The notes below the pieces were generated by a model, which saw nothing but the letters and a program-made list of their open reading frames with translations, was not told the origin of the DNA and made no database searches. Shown here piece by piece: positions 46,740-55,965 of a DNA stretch of 64,000 nucleotides (its first letter is position 1; each line of letters starts with the position of its first letter). A program made the position numbers and the translations under genes. The DNA is from Propionibacterium sp. (GTDB taxonomy: Bacteria; Actinomycetota; Actinomycetes; Propionibacteriales; Propionibacteriaceae): the NCBI GenBank assembly GCA_012839035.1, contig DUOB01000076.1, forward strand, positions 54,176 through 118,175. Reading direction: 5' to 3'.

Positions 46740-49205
46740 TCAATCCTCGGAACGCCCGAACTTCTCCACTGATGCAACCGCTCGGCGCAGAAGGTCAGTG
46801 GCCTCGGCCAGCGGGCGTCGGATCCCCGGGGCAAGCTCTCCACTCGCCAGCAGGTCCTCGGCCAGCACGAGCGTCGAACGACTGTTCGCGGCCGCCGGAA
46901 ACGCGCGGGACACCACCTGTCCCAGCGCCCATCCGCTGCGGAAGTCCGCGGTGGCGTTGATCTCCCGGAAGAATCGCTCCACGAAACCCTCGGTCAGCTC
47001 GCTCTGTTCGGGCAGGAAGAAGCCCTCGGCGGTCGCATAGACCTCATAGGCACTGAGATCCGTCGGTCTCACGAGGTGGGCGAATGCCGCCCGCTTGGCC
47101 TCGGGGTCGGGCAGCGCGGCGAGCGCACGCGCACGATGCACCCGGCCGGCGGTGGAGCGATCCAGGTCGAACGCCTTGTCGATCAGCGCTTGGTCACCGT
47201 TGATGCTGACGAGCCGGGTGGTCGCCCGCCAGCGCAACTCCGCGTCCAGCTCCCGTCCGGGTGGCAGTTCCGTCCCGTCCAGCCAACCCATGAGTGCCTC
47301 CGTGTCGTCGGTGCAGCCCATGAGCGCACGCCATGCCGAGAGCTGCAGGTCCGTGCCCGGCTCCGCGGAGGTGAGGATCTTGAGGGCGGCGTCGGCCAGA
47401 TGGCACAAGCGCTCCATCCGTTGCCCGGGCAGTGAATAGGGACCGGCCAGGACGTTCTGCCCCCAGTCGAGCAGCGCCCGGGCAATGATGTCCTCCGGTT
47501 CGTTGGGCAGTTGGTCGCAGAGCGTGGACAGCGCCAACGCGGGATCCAACTCGGTCGACCGCACCTGGTCCCGGATGCTGTTCCACAGCACGACCCGGGT
47601 CACGGGATCGGCAAGCTTCGAGATCCCCGGCCATTCCTCGACCGGTCGGTCGGGCCGGATGCGGGCCCACGTCTCGTCCGCAGCATCGGGGACAATCAGT
47701 TCGGCCGACGGCAGACCGTCGACGGCCCAACTCCCCGTGGCCGGGACGGTGCCCGTGCGGCGCTCCAGCTCCTGACCGTCCCGGGCGTACACCCCCACGC
47801 GAATCGCATGCTCGCGACCACCCCCGCCAGGACCGGGAATCCGCTCGACGAGGGCCCGGTCCTCAGTGGTCGTCACCGTCAGCGTGTCCATGCCCGCGGT
47901 CTCCAGCCACGCTGCGGACCACTCCTTCAGATCGCTCGCCCCTGCACGTTCCAGGGCCCCGAGAAGGTCATTGAAGTCCGCATTGCCGAACTCGTGGCGG
48001 GAGAAATAGTCGCGCAGCCCGGTGAGGAAGGTGTCCTCCCCGATGGCGGCGACCAGTTGTTTCAGCACGCCGGCCCCCTTGGCATAGGAGATGCCGTCGA
48101 ATTGGGCGAGCGCCTCGTCGGTGTCCCGGGCCCCGTTGACCGCGATGGGGTGGGTGGTGGGCCCTTGGTCGGCGATGGCGCCCCAGTCCTTGCGGTTGAG
48201 GGCGAAATCGACCCACAGCGGATAGGGCGTGTGCTCGGCACACACCGCATGGGCCACATATTCCGCGAACGATTCGTTCAACCACAGGTCATCCCACCAC
48301 CGCATGGTGACGAGATCCCCGAACCACTGGTGCGCGAGCTCATGCACGACCGTGCCCGCCCGCGCGGCACGCTCCGCCCGGGTGGCTGCACCCCGGAAGA
48401 GGAATGCCTCCCGGAAGGTGACGCAGCCGGGGTTCTCCATCGCCCCCGCGTTGAAGTCGGGCACGAACACCTGGTGATAGTCCCCGAAGGCATAGCGGTG
48501 ACCGAACATGTCGTGGAAGGCATCGAGGGCGAGCCTGGTCACCTCGATGATGTCGTCGGCCTCCCTGGACAATTCCGCGGCCAGCGAGGCGCGCGCGTGC
48601 AGACCCAGGCGTACGCCATCGTGCTCGTCGAAAGTGGAGGCATAGGGGCCGGCGACGATCGTCACGAAGTAGGACGCCAGCGGCGGGGTCTCGGCGCTCT
48701 CCCACTCCCCCGGGCGGACTTCGGTGAACCGGCCGTTGCCCAGCACGATCCAGTCCTCCGGCGTCCGCACGCGCAGGACGTACGGAGCCTTCAGATCGGG
48801 TTGATCGAAGGAAGCGAACCAGCGTGGGCCGGCGTCGAGGAAGGACATCGCATATAGGTACGCCCGGTCGTCCGCCGGGTCCACGTGGCGGTGCAGGCCC
48901 TCGCCGTCGTTCTCGTACGCCGACTCCCCGCCCAGCACCAGGACATTGTCGACCGCCGGGGTGATGGGCAGCCGGCCCTCAATGAGGCCGCCCGGCTCGA
49001 TCGGAACGCCGTTGAGCTCGGCGCGGATCAGCCGATCCGGACGGAAATCAACGAAGGTCCCCTCCCCCGGACACTCGTCGGCGAATTCGATGGTGGTGGT
49101 GGAGGTGAAGACGTCCGGGTTCCGGACGTCGAGATCGACACAGACCCGATGTACGCGAAGACGGTCGGAACGTGCTCGCGCCTCGGCCCGAGTGAGTGGC
49201 GGCAT
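46740..49205 (-). CDS. pepN: Aminopeptidase N (M1 family)
   Basis: The 821-residue zinc aminopeptidase carries the GAMEN exopeptidase motif (254-258) and the HELAH zinc site (288-292) with the third ligand E311 in NESFAEY. The length fits actinobacterial PepN; the C-terminal ERAP-like helical domain is present from about residue 530. Adjacent to the peptide transporter, it could process imported peptides, although a 158-base gap separates the two. It is divergent from the LLM oxidoreductase. Confidence 0.97.
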   Translation of the reverse strand: MPPLTRAEARARSDRLRVHRVCVDLDVRNPDVFTSTTTIEFADECPGEGTFVDFRPDRLIRAELNGVPIEPGGLIEGRLPITPAVDNVLVLGGESAYENDGEGLHRHVDPADDRAYLYAMSFLDAGPRWFASFDQPDLKAPYVLRVRTPEDWIVLGNGRFTEVRPGEWESAETPPLASYFVTIVAGPYASTFDEHDGVRLGLHARASLAAELSREADDIIEVTRLALDAFHDMFGHRYAFGDYHQVFVPDFNAGAMENPGCVTFREAFLFRGAATRAERAARAGTVVHELAHQWFGDLVTMRWWDDLWLNESFAEYVAHAVCAEHTPYPLWVDFALNRKDWGAIADQGPTTHPIAVNGARDTDEALAQFDGISYAKGAGVLKQLVAAIGEDTFLTGLRDYFSRHEFGNADFNDLLGALERAGASDLKEWSAAWLETAGMDTLTVTTTEDRALVERIPGPGGGGREHAIRVGVYARDGQELERRTGTVPATGSWAVDGLPSAELIVPDAADETWARIRPDRPVEEWPGISKLADPVTRVVLWNSIRDQVRSTELDPALALSTLCDQLPNEPEDIIARALLDWGQNVLAGPYSLPGQRMERLCHLADAALKILTSAEPGTDLQLSAWRALMGCTDDTEALMGWLDGTELPPGRELDAELRWRATTRLVSINGDQALIDKAFDLDRSTAGRVHRARALAALPDPEAKRAAFAHLVRPTDLSAYEVYATAEGFFLPEQSELTEGFVERFFREINATADFRSGWALGQVVSRAFPAAANSRSTLVLAEDLLASGELAPGIRRPLAEATDLLRRAVASVEKFGRSED

Positions 49206-49330
49206 GGCTGCACGCTAGTCCACGCCGCCGGTTCTCTGCCCAGCACTGTGCCCAGTCCAGCGCCCGGCTCCTGCGGGTGATGGACCGCCCTGCACCGTTG
49301 ACTGTCGGAGGGCCCTTTTAGGGTGGAGTC

Positions 49331-50323
49331 ATGCGCTTCGGACTCTTCATTCCCCAGGGCTGGCGATTCGACCTCGTGGGCGTCGATCCGGCTGATCAGT
49401 GGCCCACCATGAAGGCGTTGGCCCAGCGGATCGATCAGGGGTCCGCGTGGTCATCGGCCTGGGTCTACGACCACTTTCACACAACTCCGCAACCCAGCGA
49501 GGAGGCCACCCACGAGGCCTGGACCCTGATGGCGGGTCTCGGCGCGGTGACCGAGCGGGTGCGGCTGGGCCAGATGTGCACGTGCATGGGCTATCGCCCG
49601 CCGACCTATCTGGCGAAGGTCGCGGCCACGACCGACCACATCACCGGCGGCCGGCTGGAGATGGGCATCGGCGGGGGTTGGTATGAGCATGAGTGGCGCG
49701 CCTATGGCTATGGGTTCCCCCGGGCCGGCGTACGCCTCGGAATGCTCGATGAGGGCGTCCAGATCTTCAAACAGGCGTGGGAAACGGGATCGGTGACGTT
49801 CATCGGCAAGCACTATGAGGTGGACGGCGCGCTCGTGCACCCACGGCCCCTGCAGGAGCCCCGCATTCCGCTGTGGATCGCCGGTGGCGGTGAAAAGGTG
49901 ACGCTGCGGATCGCTGCGAAATATGCGGACTACACCAACTTCGACGGGACACCGGACGGGTTCACCCGCAAGTCGGAGATCCTGCGCGACCACTGCCGCG
50001 AGGTCGGCACGGACTTCGACCGCATCGTCCGCTCGTCGAACTACAACACCTTCATCGGCCGTGACGAGAAGGAGGTCGCCGAGCGCCGCCAGGCCTATAT
50101 CGACCGGGTGAAGCCCCACCTGAGTGCAGCCCAGCTCGCCGGCCAGTTGGGGTCGTTCGACGGATTGCCCGGGACCGGGACGCCGGAGCAGATCGTGGAG
50201 AACCTGCAGGCGTTGAAGAAGCTGGGGATGACCTACGCGATCATCTATATGCCCGACCTGGCCTATGACCTGTCGGGACTGGAGCTCTTCGAGCAAGAGG
50301 TGATCCCGGCCCTGGCCGACTGA
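49331..50323 (+). CDS. LLM-class F420-dependent oxidoreductase
   Basis: A 330-residue luciferase-like TIM barrel. It contains MRFGLFIPQGWRFDL, TERVRLGQMCTCMGYRPPTYLAK, ITGGRLEMGIGGGWYEHEW and ALVHPRPLQEPRIPLWIAGGGE, fitting the actinobacterial F420-dependent branch. Substrate unknown. It converges with an MFS gene. Confidence 0.88.
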   Translation: MRFGLFIPQGWRFDLVGVDPADQWPTMKALAQRIDQGSAWSSAWVYDHFHTTPQPSEEATHEAWTLMAGLGAVTERVRLGQMCTCMGYRPPTYLAKVAATTDHITGGRLEMGIGGGWYEHEWRAYGYGFPRAGVRLGMLDEGVQIFKQAWETGSVTFIGKHYEVDGALVHPRPLQEPRIPLWIAGGGEKVTLRIAAKYADYTNFDGTPDGFTRKSEILRDHCREVGTDFDRIVRSSNYNTFIGRDEKEVAERRQAYIDRVKPHLSAAQLAGQLGSFDGLPGTGTPEQIVENLQALKKLGMTYAIIYMPDLAYDLSGLELFEQEVIPALAD

Positions 50324-50348
50324 GCTCGGCAGCGAGATCGCCGGACGT

Positions 50349-51695
50349 TCACTCCGCCAGGGCAGTCCCCCGTTGCTCCGGCAGGGTGAAGGCCGCTGCT
50401 GCACCGATGGCGAACGAGATGGCGAACGTCGTGAACACCAGCCAATTCTTCCCGCCGCCGGCAGCGATGAGGACGGGGACCAGCAGGGGCGCGACGATGG
50501 ATGCGATACGCCCGAAGGACGCTGCGGCACCGGTCCCCTTGCCGCGGGCTGCGGTGGGATAGAGCTCCGGACCGATCGCATAGAGGGCGCCCCATGCACC
50601 CAGGTTGAAGAACGACAATGCGCACCCGGCGGCGATGACCTGCCCGGGGGTGCCGGCCATGCCGAAGAGGCCGGCTGCGATCGCCGAACCGATGAGGAAT
50701 GAAGCCAGCGTTGGCCGCCGCCCCCACTTCTCGATCAGATAGGCCGCGGCCGCATAGCCCGGCAACTGGGCCAGCGTGATGATCAGGGTGTATCCGAAGG
50801 ACTGGACCAGCGTGAAGCCTTGACGGAACAGGAGCGAAGGCAGCCAGATGAAGGCCCCGTAATAGGACAGGTTGATGCAGAACCACACGACCCAGAGGGC
50901 CGCCGTGCGTCCCCGCAATTCGCGCGACCAGATCGATGGCGGCGGCTGATCGACGCTCACCACGCTGTCCGGCGATTGAACGGGGGCGATGCCCGAAGGT
51001 TCCTCGAACTTGCGCACCGCGGCCTCGGCCTCTGCTTCACGGTCCTTGCTCTCGAGGAACCGCACCGACTCCGGCAGCCCGAACCGCACGACGAGGGCAT
51101 AGAGGGTCGGCACAATGCCGATCGCGAGCGCCCATCGCCACCCGTTGTCGAGGTTGGGGATCAGCAGATAGCCCACCAGCGCGGCCATGATCCAGCCCAG
51201 CGCCCAGAATGCCTCCAGCGCCACCACCACGCGCCCCCGGATCTTCCGCGGAGCGAATTCACTCACCAGCGTCGAGGCCACCGGCAGCTCCGCCCCGAGC
51301 CCGAGACCGACGATGAACCGCAGGACGATGAGCATGGCCACGCCGGTGGCCAGCGCCGACGCCCCGGTCGCAAGTCCATAGACGAGGAGGGTGAGCGCGA
51401 ACACCTGCCGCCGACCGATCTTGTCCGCGAGCAACCCGCCCAGGGCGGCGCCCAGCGCCATGCCGACGAAGCCGATGGAACCGATCCAGCCCAGCGTCGT
51501 CGGGCTCAGCGCCCACTCCACGGCGAGAGCAGCCATCACGAAGGAGATGAGGCCCACATCCATCGCATCGAGCGCCCAGCCGATGCCGGAGCCGACGAGC
51601 AGGCGTCCGTGCTGACGGTTGAAGGGCAATCGGTCCAGGCGCTCGGCCCTGGTGAGCCGGTGCGGGCCCGTGTCCGTGACGGGGTCGGTGATCAT
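50349..51695 (-). CDS. MFS transporter, NiaP/aromatic-acid-type
   Basis: A 448-residue protein with 12 predicted helices and a central loop of about 60 residues. Helix 1 reads GIGWALDAMDVGLISFVMAAL, close to NiaP-like nicotinate or aromatic-acid transporters. The loop 2-3 motif is LADKIGRRQVF and the helix 6 end has LPESVRFLESKDREAEA. The substrate is undetermined. ATG 51695 is chosen; a start ten codons upstream lacks support. It is divergent from the metalloprotease gene. Confidence 0.85.
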   Translation of the reverse strand: MITDPVTDTGPHRLTRAERLDRLPFNRQHGRLLVGSGIGWALDAMDVGLISFVMAALAVEWALSPTTLGWIGSIGFVGMALGAALGGLLADKIGRRQVFALTLLVYGLATGASALATGVAMLIVLRFIVGLGLGAELPVASTLVSEFAPRKIRGRVVVALEAFWALGWIMAALVGYLLIPNLDNGWRWALAIGIVPTLYALVVRFGLPESVRFLESKDREAEAEAAVRKFEEPSGIAPVQSPDSVVSVDQPPPSIWSRELRGRTAALWVVWFCINLSYYGAFIWLPSLLFRQGFTLVQSFGYTLIITLAQLPGYAAAAYLIEKWGRRPTLASFLIGSAIAAGLFGMAGTPGQVIAAGCALSFFNLGAWGALYAIGPELYPTAARGKGTGAAASFGRIASIVAPLLVPVLIAAGGGKNWLVFTTFAISFAIGAAAAFTLPEQRGTALAE

Positions 51696-51861
51696 GTGCA
51701 GCAGTGTGCAGCACGGCTCCGACAACAGGAGGACCGGCCCGTCGCCGGAAGGCCGCCGGCGTGCTCTCGCGTGAGTGCCATCACCTGGGAAACGATTGGT
51801 GCAGCGGTGACCCGGCCATTAGAGTTGAGCGCAGATTTCTTTGATTTTCTCAGGAGCTTCC

Positions 51862-53538
51862 ATGGGTGCTTCACCTCGGCGCGCGGCAGACCCGCGACCA
51901 GTGGACCCCACCTCCTGGTGGATCGAGTCCGACGCCTGGGACGAGAGCCCGGCACCCGCCCCGCAACCCCGTCGCCGGGTCGAGGAATCGGACTATTTCG
52001 ACGATCCGGCCCCGTGGGACGACACTGAGCCCGAGGGAGAGACGAAGATCACTCCTTCGCGTTCGCTGGGCTTCGCCCCCGGGCTCAAGGATGATCACGA
52101 CGACACCTGGGACGAGCCAGAACCGGCTGAGGCCCCTGCCCGTTCGCTGGGCTACGCCCCCGACACGCCGGACGACGCCGAACCGTCGGAGTCCCCGTCA
52201 CGCGCCTGGGCCGACGACGTCCGGGGCGCCCACGTCGCAGGCGACCCCCCGAGCGAAGCCGCTGGGGACGACGAGGAACCCTCCGGAGTTCCCGCCCGCT
52301 CGCTGGGGTACGCCGCCGAGGACGTGGACGAGTCCACGGCATCGGCCACCCCTGGCCGCGCTTGGGCAGACCCGCACCAGAACGATTCCGTCCCGGACGA
52401 GGACGCCCGGGACGCCGGATGGGCCGATGCCGAGCCGGTCGGCGTTCCTGCCCGGTCGCTCGGCTTCGCTGACGAGTCCCCTCGTGAGGGTCACGAGGAG
52501 ACCGAACCGAACCCGGCACGTGCGCTCCCGGTCGAGGACGAGCTCCCCACCCGACCGTCCCCCATTCAGCAGCGTCGCGAGGTGATTCAGCAGCGTCGGG
52601 AGGCGACGGAGGAAGCCGCGGAGATCCTCCACCTGCCCACGCGTGCGCGTCGGGTCCGCCTGGGCTTCGTGGTGGGCAGTCTCGCCGCGATGGTCATCGG
52701 TGTCGGCGCTGCGCTCCCCAATATGGTCCCCGGGATCGCATCCGCCATGCCGTCGTTGGGCGCGGACGTCCCGTCACCGGCTCCCCTCCCCCCTGTGGCG
52801 TCCCAGCCGGCACTGGCTCCTGATCGCGCTGCGGACATCCCCCAGGCCACCCCCCAAGCGCTCAGCGAGATCTCTGTCGTGGCCGGCATCCCCGAGCCCT
52901 GCTCCATCGATGTCCGGATCACCGACGCGATGACGGCCGCCCAGATCGCCGACCGGACCGAGCAGCAGTGGGGATTCACCCTGACCGGCCCACAGTGGCG
53001 TCAGGATGACTACCGCGCCGTGGTGAAGCTGTTCGCCGAGACGCTCGACGCCGTCGACTGCACCGACTACCTCGACCGGGTCAGGGCCGGCAACGGTGGC
53101 ACGCTGGAGATCAGCTCGCTGCCGACCCGCTCCTGGGCCTGGGGTGACTATGGCCTGACCCGACCGGGTGTCCTCACCCTTGATCTGGAGAAGTTCCGGG
53201 AGGGGTACGCCGACGGTCACCGCGGCCGCCTCGTTCGTCTGATCATCCATGAGCTCGCGCACTCCCTGAACGCCGATCGCCACGCCAACCCGGCGTACTG
53301 GCAGGCGTACAACAAGGTCTGGAACGCCAACGGGCCGGTCAGTGACTACGGCTCCGTGGCGACCGAGAGTTTCGCGGATGCGATCGGCTACTACGTGGCC
53401 CGGTGCGCTGCGGACAACCCGTACGCGACGACGCAGCACAACGCCTACTACGACTATGTGCAGACCCACATCTTCGACGGCCGGGAGTTCGGCGGCGAAC
53501 CGGGCACCGAGCAGGACTGCGCGGTCGAGGGTCGCTGA
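51862..53538 (+). CDS. Repeat-bearing membrane protein with extracytoplasmic lethal-factor-like metalloprotease domain
   Basis: A 558-residue protein; ATG 51862 follows aggag at ideal spacing. Residues 1-260 are acidic, proline-rich and repetitive. RSLG[FY]A occurs at 67, 94, 146 and 198, and RAWAD at 114 and 166, giving a 52-residue supra-repeat. A duplicated IQQRRE comes before one transmembrane helix (266-286). The outer part has four cysteines (347, 400, 515, 553). It carries the zinc motif H463-E-L-A-H467, followed by Y496-G and E502-S-F-A-D506. The E-x-F-A-[ED] and preceding Tyr match the order in the anthrax lethal factor-like (M34/ATLF) peptidases, as I recall them. Substrate and role are unknown. 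Tyrosine codons are mostly TAC, unlike neighbouring genes. Confidence 0.8.
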   Translation: MGASPRRAADPRPVDPTSWWIESDAWDESPAPAPQPRRRVEESDYFDDPAPWDDTEPEGETKITPSRSLGFAPGLKDDHDDTWDEPEPAEAPARSLGYAPDTPDDAEPSESPSRAWADDVRGAHVAGDPPSEAAGDDEEPSGVPARSLGYAAEDVDESTASATPGRAWADPHQNDSVPDEDARDAGWADAEPVGVPARSLGFADESPREGHEETEPNPARALPVEDELPTRPSPIQQRREVIQQRREATEEAAEILHLPTRARRVRLGFVVGSLAAMVIGVGAALPNMVPGIASAMPSLGADVPSPAPLPPVASQPALAPDRAADIPQATPQALSEISVVAGIPEPCSIDVRITDAMTAAQIADRTEQQWGFTLTGPQWRQDDYRAVVKLFAETLDAVDCTDYLDRVRAGNGGTLEISSLPTRSWAWGDYGLTRPGVLTLDLEKFREGYADGHRGRLVRLIIHELAHSLNADRHANPAYWQAYNKVWNANGPVSDYGSVATESFADAIGYYVARCAADNPYATTQHNAYYDYVQTHIFDGREFGGEPGTEQDCAVEGR

Positions 53539-53625
53539 CCTCATCGGTGTCCCGACGGCCGCCGGGGCCGTTCGATAGGCTCCTCCAAGACGACCATCCC
53601 GCACGGCGGGACAGAGGAGGACTGG

Positions 53626-55839
53626 ATGCCCAAGATCATCTACACGCTGACCGACGAAGCACCGCTGCTGGCCACCTACTCCTTCAAGCCCATCGTCGAT
53701 GCCTTCGCCTCCACCGCCGGTGTCGACGTGGAGGTCCGCGACATCTCGCTGGCCGGTCGCATCCTGGCTGCCTTCAGCGAACGGCTGCCGGAGGATCAGC
53801 GGGTCGATGACGCCTTGGCCGAGCTGGGTGAGCTGACCCAGTCGCCGAAGGCGAACATCATCAAGCTGCCCAACATCTCGGCATCGGTGCCGCAGATGCG
53901 CGCAGCCATCGCAGAGCTGCAGGCCAAGGGCTATGACCTCCCGGAATACCCCGACAACCCCGAGACGGACGAGGAGAAGGAAGCCCGGGCGCGCTATGAC
54001 CTCGTCAAGGGGTCCGCCGTCAACCCGGTCCTCCGCGAAGGCAACTCCGACCGCCGGGCACCGATCGCCGTGAAGCGTTATGCCCAGGCCCACCCCCACT
54101 GGATGGGCGAGTGGGATCCCGAGTCCCGCACCAACGTCGCTCACATGCGCGACGACGACTTCCACGGCAACGAGCAGACCGTGGTCATGACGCAGGACGA
54201 TGACCTCAAGATCCAGTTGGTCTCCCCGCTCGGCAAGGTCGAAGTGCTGCGCGAGTCCCTCCCGGTCCAGCAAGGCGATGTCGTCGACTCGACCTTCATG
54301 TCGGTGAGCTCGCTGAAGGCCTTCCTGCGACGCCAGATCCGCCGTGCGCGCCAGGAGAACGTGCTGTTCTCGGTGCATCTCAAGGCCACGATGATGAAGG
54401 TCTCGGACCCGATCATGTTCGGGCACGTCATTCGCGTGTTCTTCACCGACGTCTACAAGCAATACGGCGAGATCATGGATGCGGCCGGCATCAACCCCAA
54501 CAACGGCCTCGCCAGCATCTTCGAGAAACTCAAGGATCTGCCGCAGGGCGAGGAGATTCGCGCCGCCTTCGATGAAGCCATGGCCAAGGGCCCGCGGCTG
54601 GCGATGGTCGACTCCGACAGAGGCATCACCAACCTGCATGTGCCGAGCGACGTCATCGTCGATGCCTCCATGCCGGCGATGATCCGCAACTCCGGCCACA
54701 TGTGGGGCCCGGACGGTGAGGAGGACGACACTCTCGCAGTCCTGCCCGACTCCTCCTATGGCGAGGTCTATCAAGCGGTCATCGAGGACTGCCGGGAGAA
54801 CGGCGCGCTCGACCCGCGCACGATGGGGTCGGTCTCCAACGTGGGCCTGATGGCGCAGAAGGCCGAGGAATACGGCTCGCACGACAAGACATTCGAGATC
54901 CCCTTCCACGGCACGATCCAGGTGCTCAATTCGGCGGGCGAGGTGCTCATGGACGACATCGTCGATCCGGGCGACATCTGGCGGGCCTGCACCACCACCG
55001 ATGCGGCGATCCGGGACTGGGTCAAGCTGGCCGTCACCCGCGCCCGCGCCACGGGCGATTCCACCGTGTTCTGGCTGGACCGCTCCCGCGCCCATGACCG
55101 CACGCTCAAGCGCATCGTCAAGCGCTATCTCGCCGAGCACGACACCGAGGGCCTGCGGATCCTGTTCATGCATCCGGCCGACGCCTGTGAGCACGCCCTG
55201 TTCCGCATGCGCAAGGGCCTCGACACGATTTCGGTGACCGGCAACGTGCTGCGGGACTACAACACCGACCTGTTCCCGATCCTTGAGCTCGGCACCTCGG
55301 CCAAGATGCTGTCGGTCGTCCCGCTCATGGCCGGGGGTGGGCTGTTCGAGACGGGTGCCGGTGGATCGGCACCCAAGCACGTGCAGCAGCTGATCAAGGA
55401 AAACTATCTGCGCTGGGACTCCCTGGGCGAGTTCCTGGCCCTCGCGGAGAGCCTGCGCCATCTCGCGGAACATCACGAGAACAAGGGCGCTGCGGTCCTC
55501 GCCGAAGCACTCGACAAGGCCACTGAGAAACTGCTGCTGGAGAACAAGTCGCCGGCCCGGAAGCTCGGCCAGATCGACAACCGGGGCAGCCACTTCTGGC
55601 TCTCGCTCTATTGGGCCAAGGAGATGGCCCGACAGGGGACCGATCCGGAGCTCGCGGCAGCCTTCCAGCCGATCGCGGCCGAGCTCGAGGACAACGCCCA
55701 GAAGATCAACGAGGAGCTCGTTTCGGTGCAGGGCAACGCGGTCGACATCGGCGGCTATTTCCGCCCGGACTATGACAAGACCATGGCCGTCATGCGTCCG
55801 TCGCAGACGTTCAACGAGATCATCGCGAAACTGCTCTGA
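53626..55839 (+). CDS. icd: NADP-dependent isocitrate dehydrogenase, monomeric type
   Basis: The 737-residue protein is the length of monomeric IDH and converts isocitrate to 2-oxoglutarate in the citrate cycle. It begins [18 protein letters not shown] and has [35 protein letters not shown]-type region [19 protein letters not shown] and [15 protein letters not shown] strong aggagg precedes ATG 53626. 2-oxoglutarate links it to the glutamine genes metabolically, not by position. Confidence 0.97.
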   Translation: MPKIIYTLTDEAPLLATYSFKPIVDAFASTAGVDVEVRDISLAGRILAAFSERLPEDQRVDDALAELGELTQSPKANIIKLPNISASVPQMRAAIAELQAKGYDLPEYPDNPETDEEKEARARYDLVKGSAVNPVLREGNSDRRAPIAVKRYAQAHPHWMGEWDPESRTNVAHMRDDDFHGNEQTVVMTQDDDLKIQLVSPLGKVEVLRESLPVQQGDVVDSTFMSVSSLKAFLRRQIRRARQENVLFSVHLKATMMKVSDPIMFGHVIRVFFTDVYKQYGEIMDAAGINPNNGLASIFEKLKDLPQGEEIRAAFDEAMAKGPRLAMVDSDRGITNLHVPSDVIVDASMPAMIRNSGHMWGPDGEEDDTLAVLPDSSYGEVYQAVIEDCRENGALDPRTMGSVSNVGLMAQKAEEYGSHDKTFEIPFHGTIQVLNSAGEVLMDDIVDPGDIWRACTTTDAAIRDWVKLAVTRARATGDSTVFWLDRSRAHDRTLKRIVKRYLAEHDTEGLRILFMHPADACEHALFRMRKGLDTISVTGNVLRDYNTDLFPILELGTSAKMLSVVPLMAGGGLFETGAGGSAPKHVQQLIKENYLRWDSLGEFLALAESLRHLAEHHENKGAAVLAEALDKATEKLLLENKSPARKLGQIDNRGSHFWLSLYWAKEMARQGTDPELAAAFQPIAAELEDNAQKINEELVSVQGNAVDIGGYFRPDYDKTMAVMRPSQTFNEIIAKLL

Positions 55840-55879
55840 CCTGTGGAATACCGCTGGCTTTGCCGGTGTTGACCTAAGT

Positions 55880-55914
55880 GCGTGGCCTCATCCGTGACCC
55901 GGGTGGGGCCACGC
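55880..55914 (+). terminator. Hairpin after icd
   Basis: GCGTGGCC (55880-55887) pairs with GGCCACGC (55907-55914), 41 bases after the icd stop. It is followed by GAGGTTT. Likely terminator without a long T-run. Confidence 0.5.
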
Positions 55915-55965
55915 GAGGTTTCCGGGCCCATCGTGCCTGTCGCCCTGATCGGATAGATTCAGCCC

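Noticed and set aside
52774..55593. 939-codon open frame antisense to icd and the metalloprotease
   Set aside because: The frame is a third-position shadow common in GC-rich DNA. The plus-strand icd has full family motifs, and the antisense product has a His/Asp/Arg/Val bias with no domain pattern.
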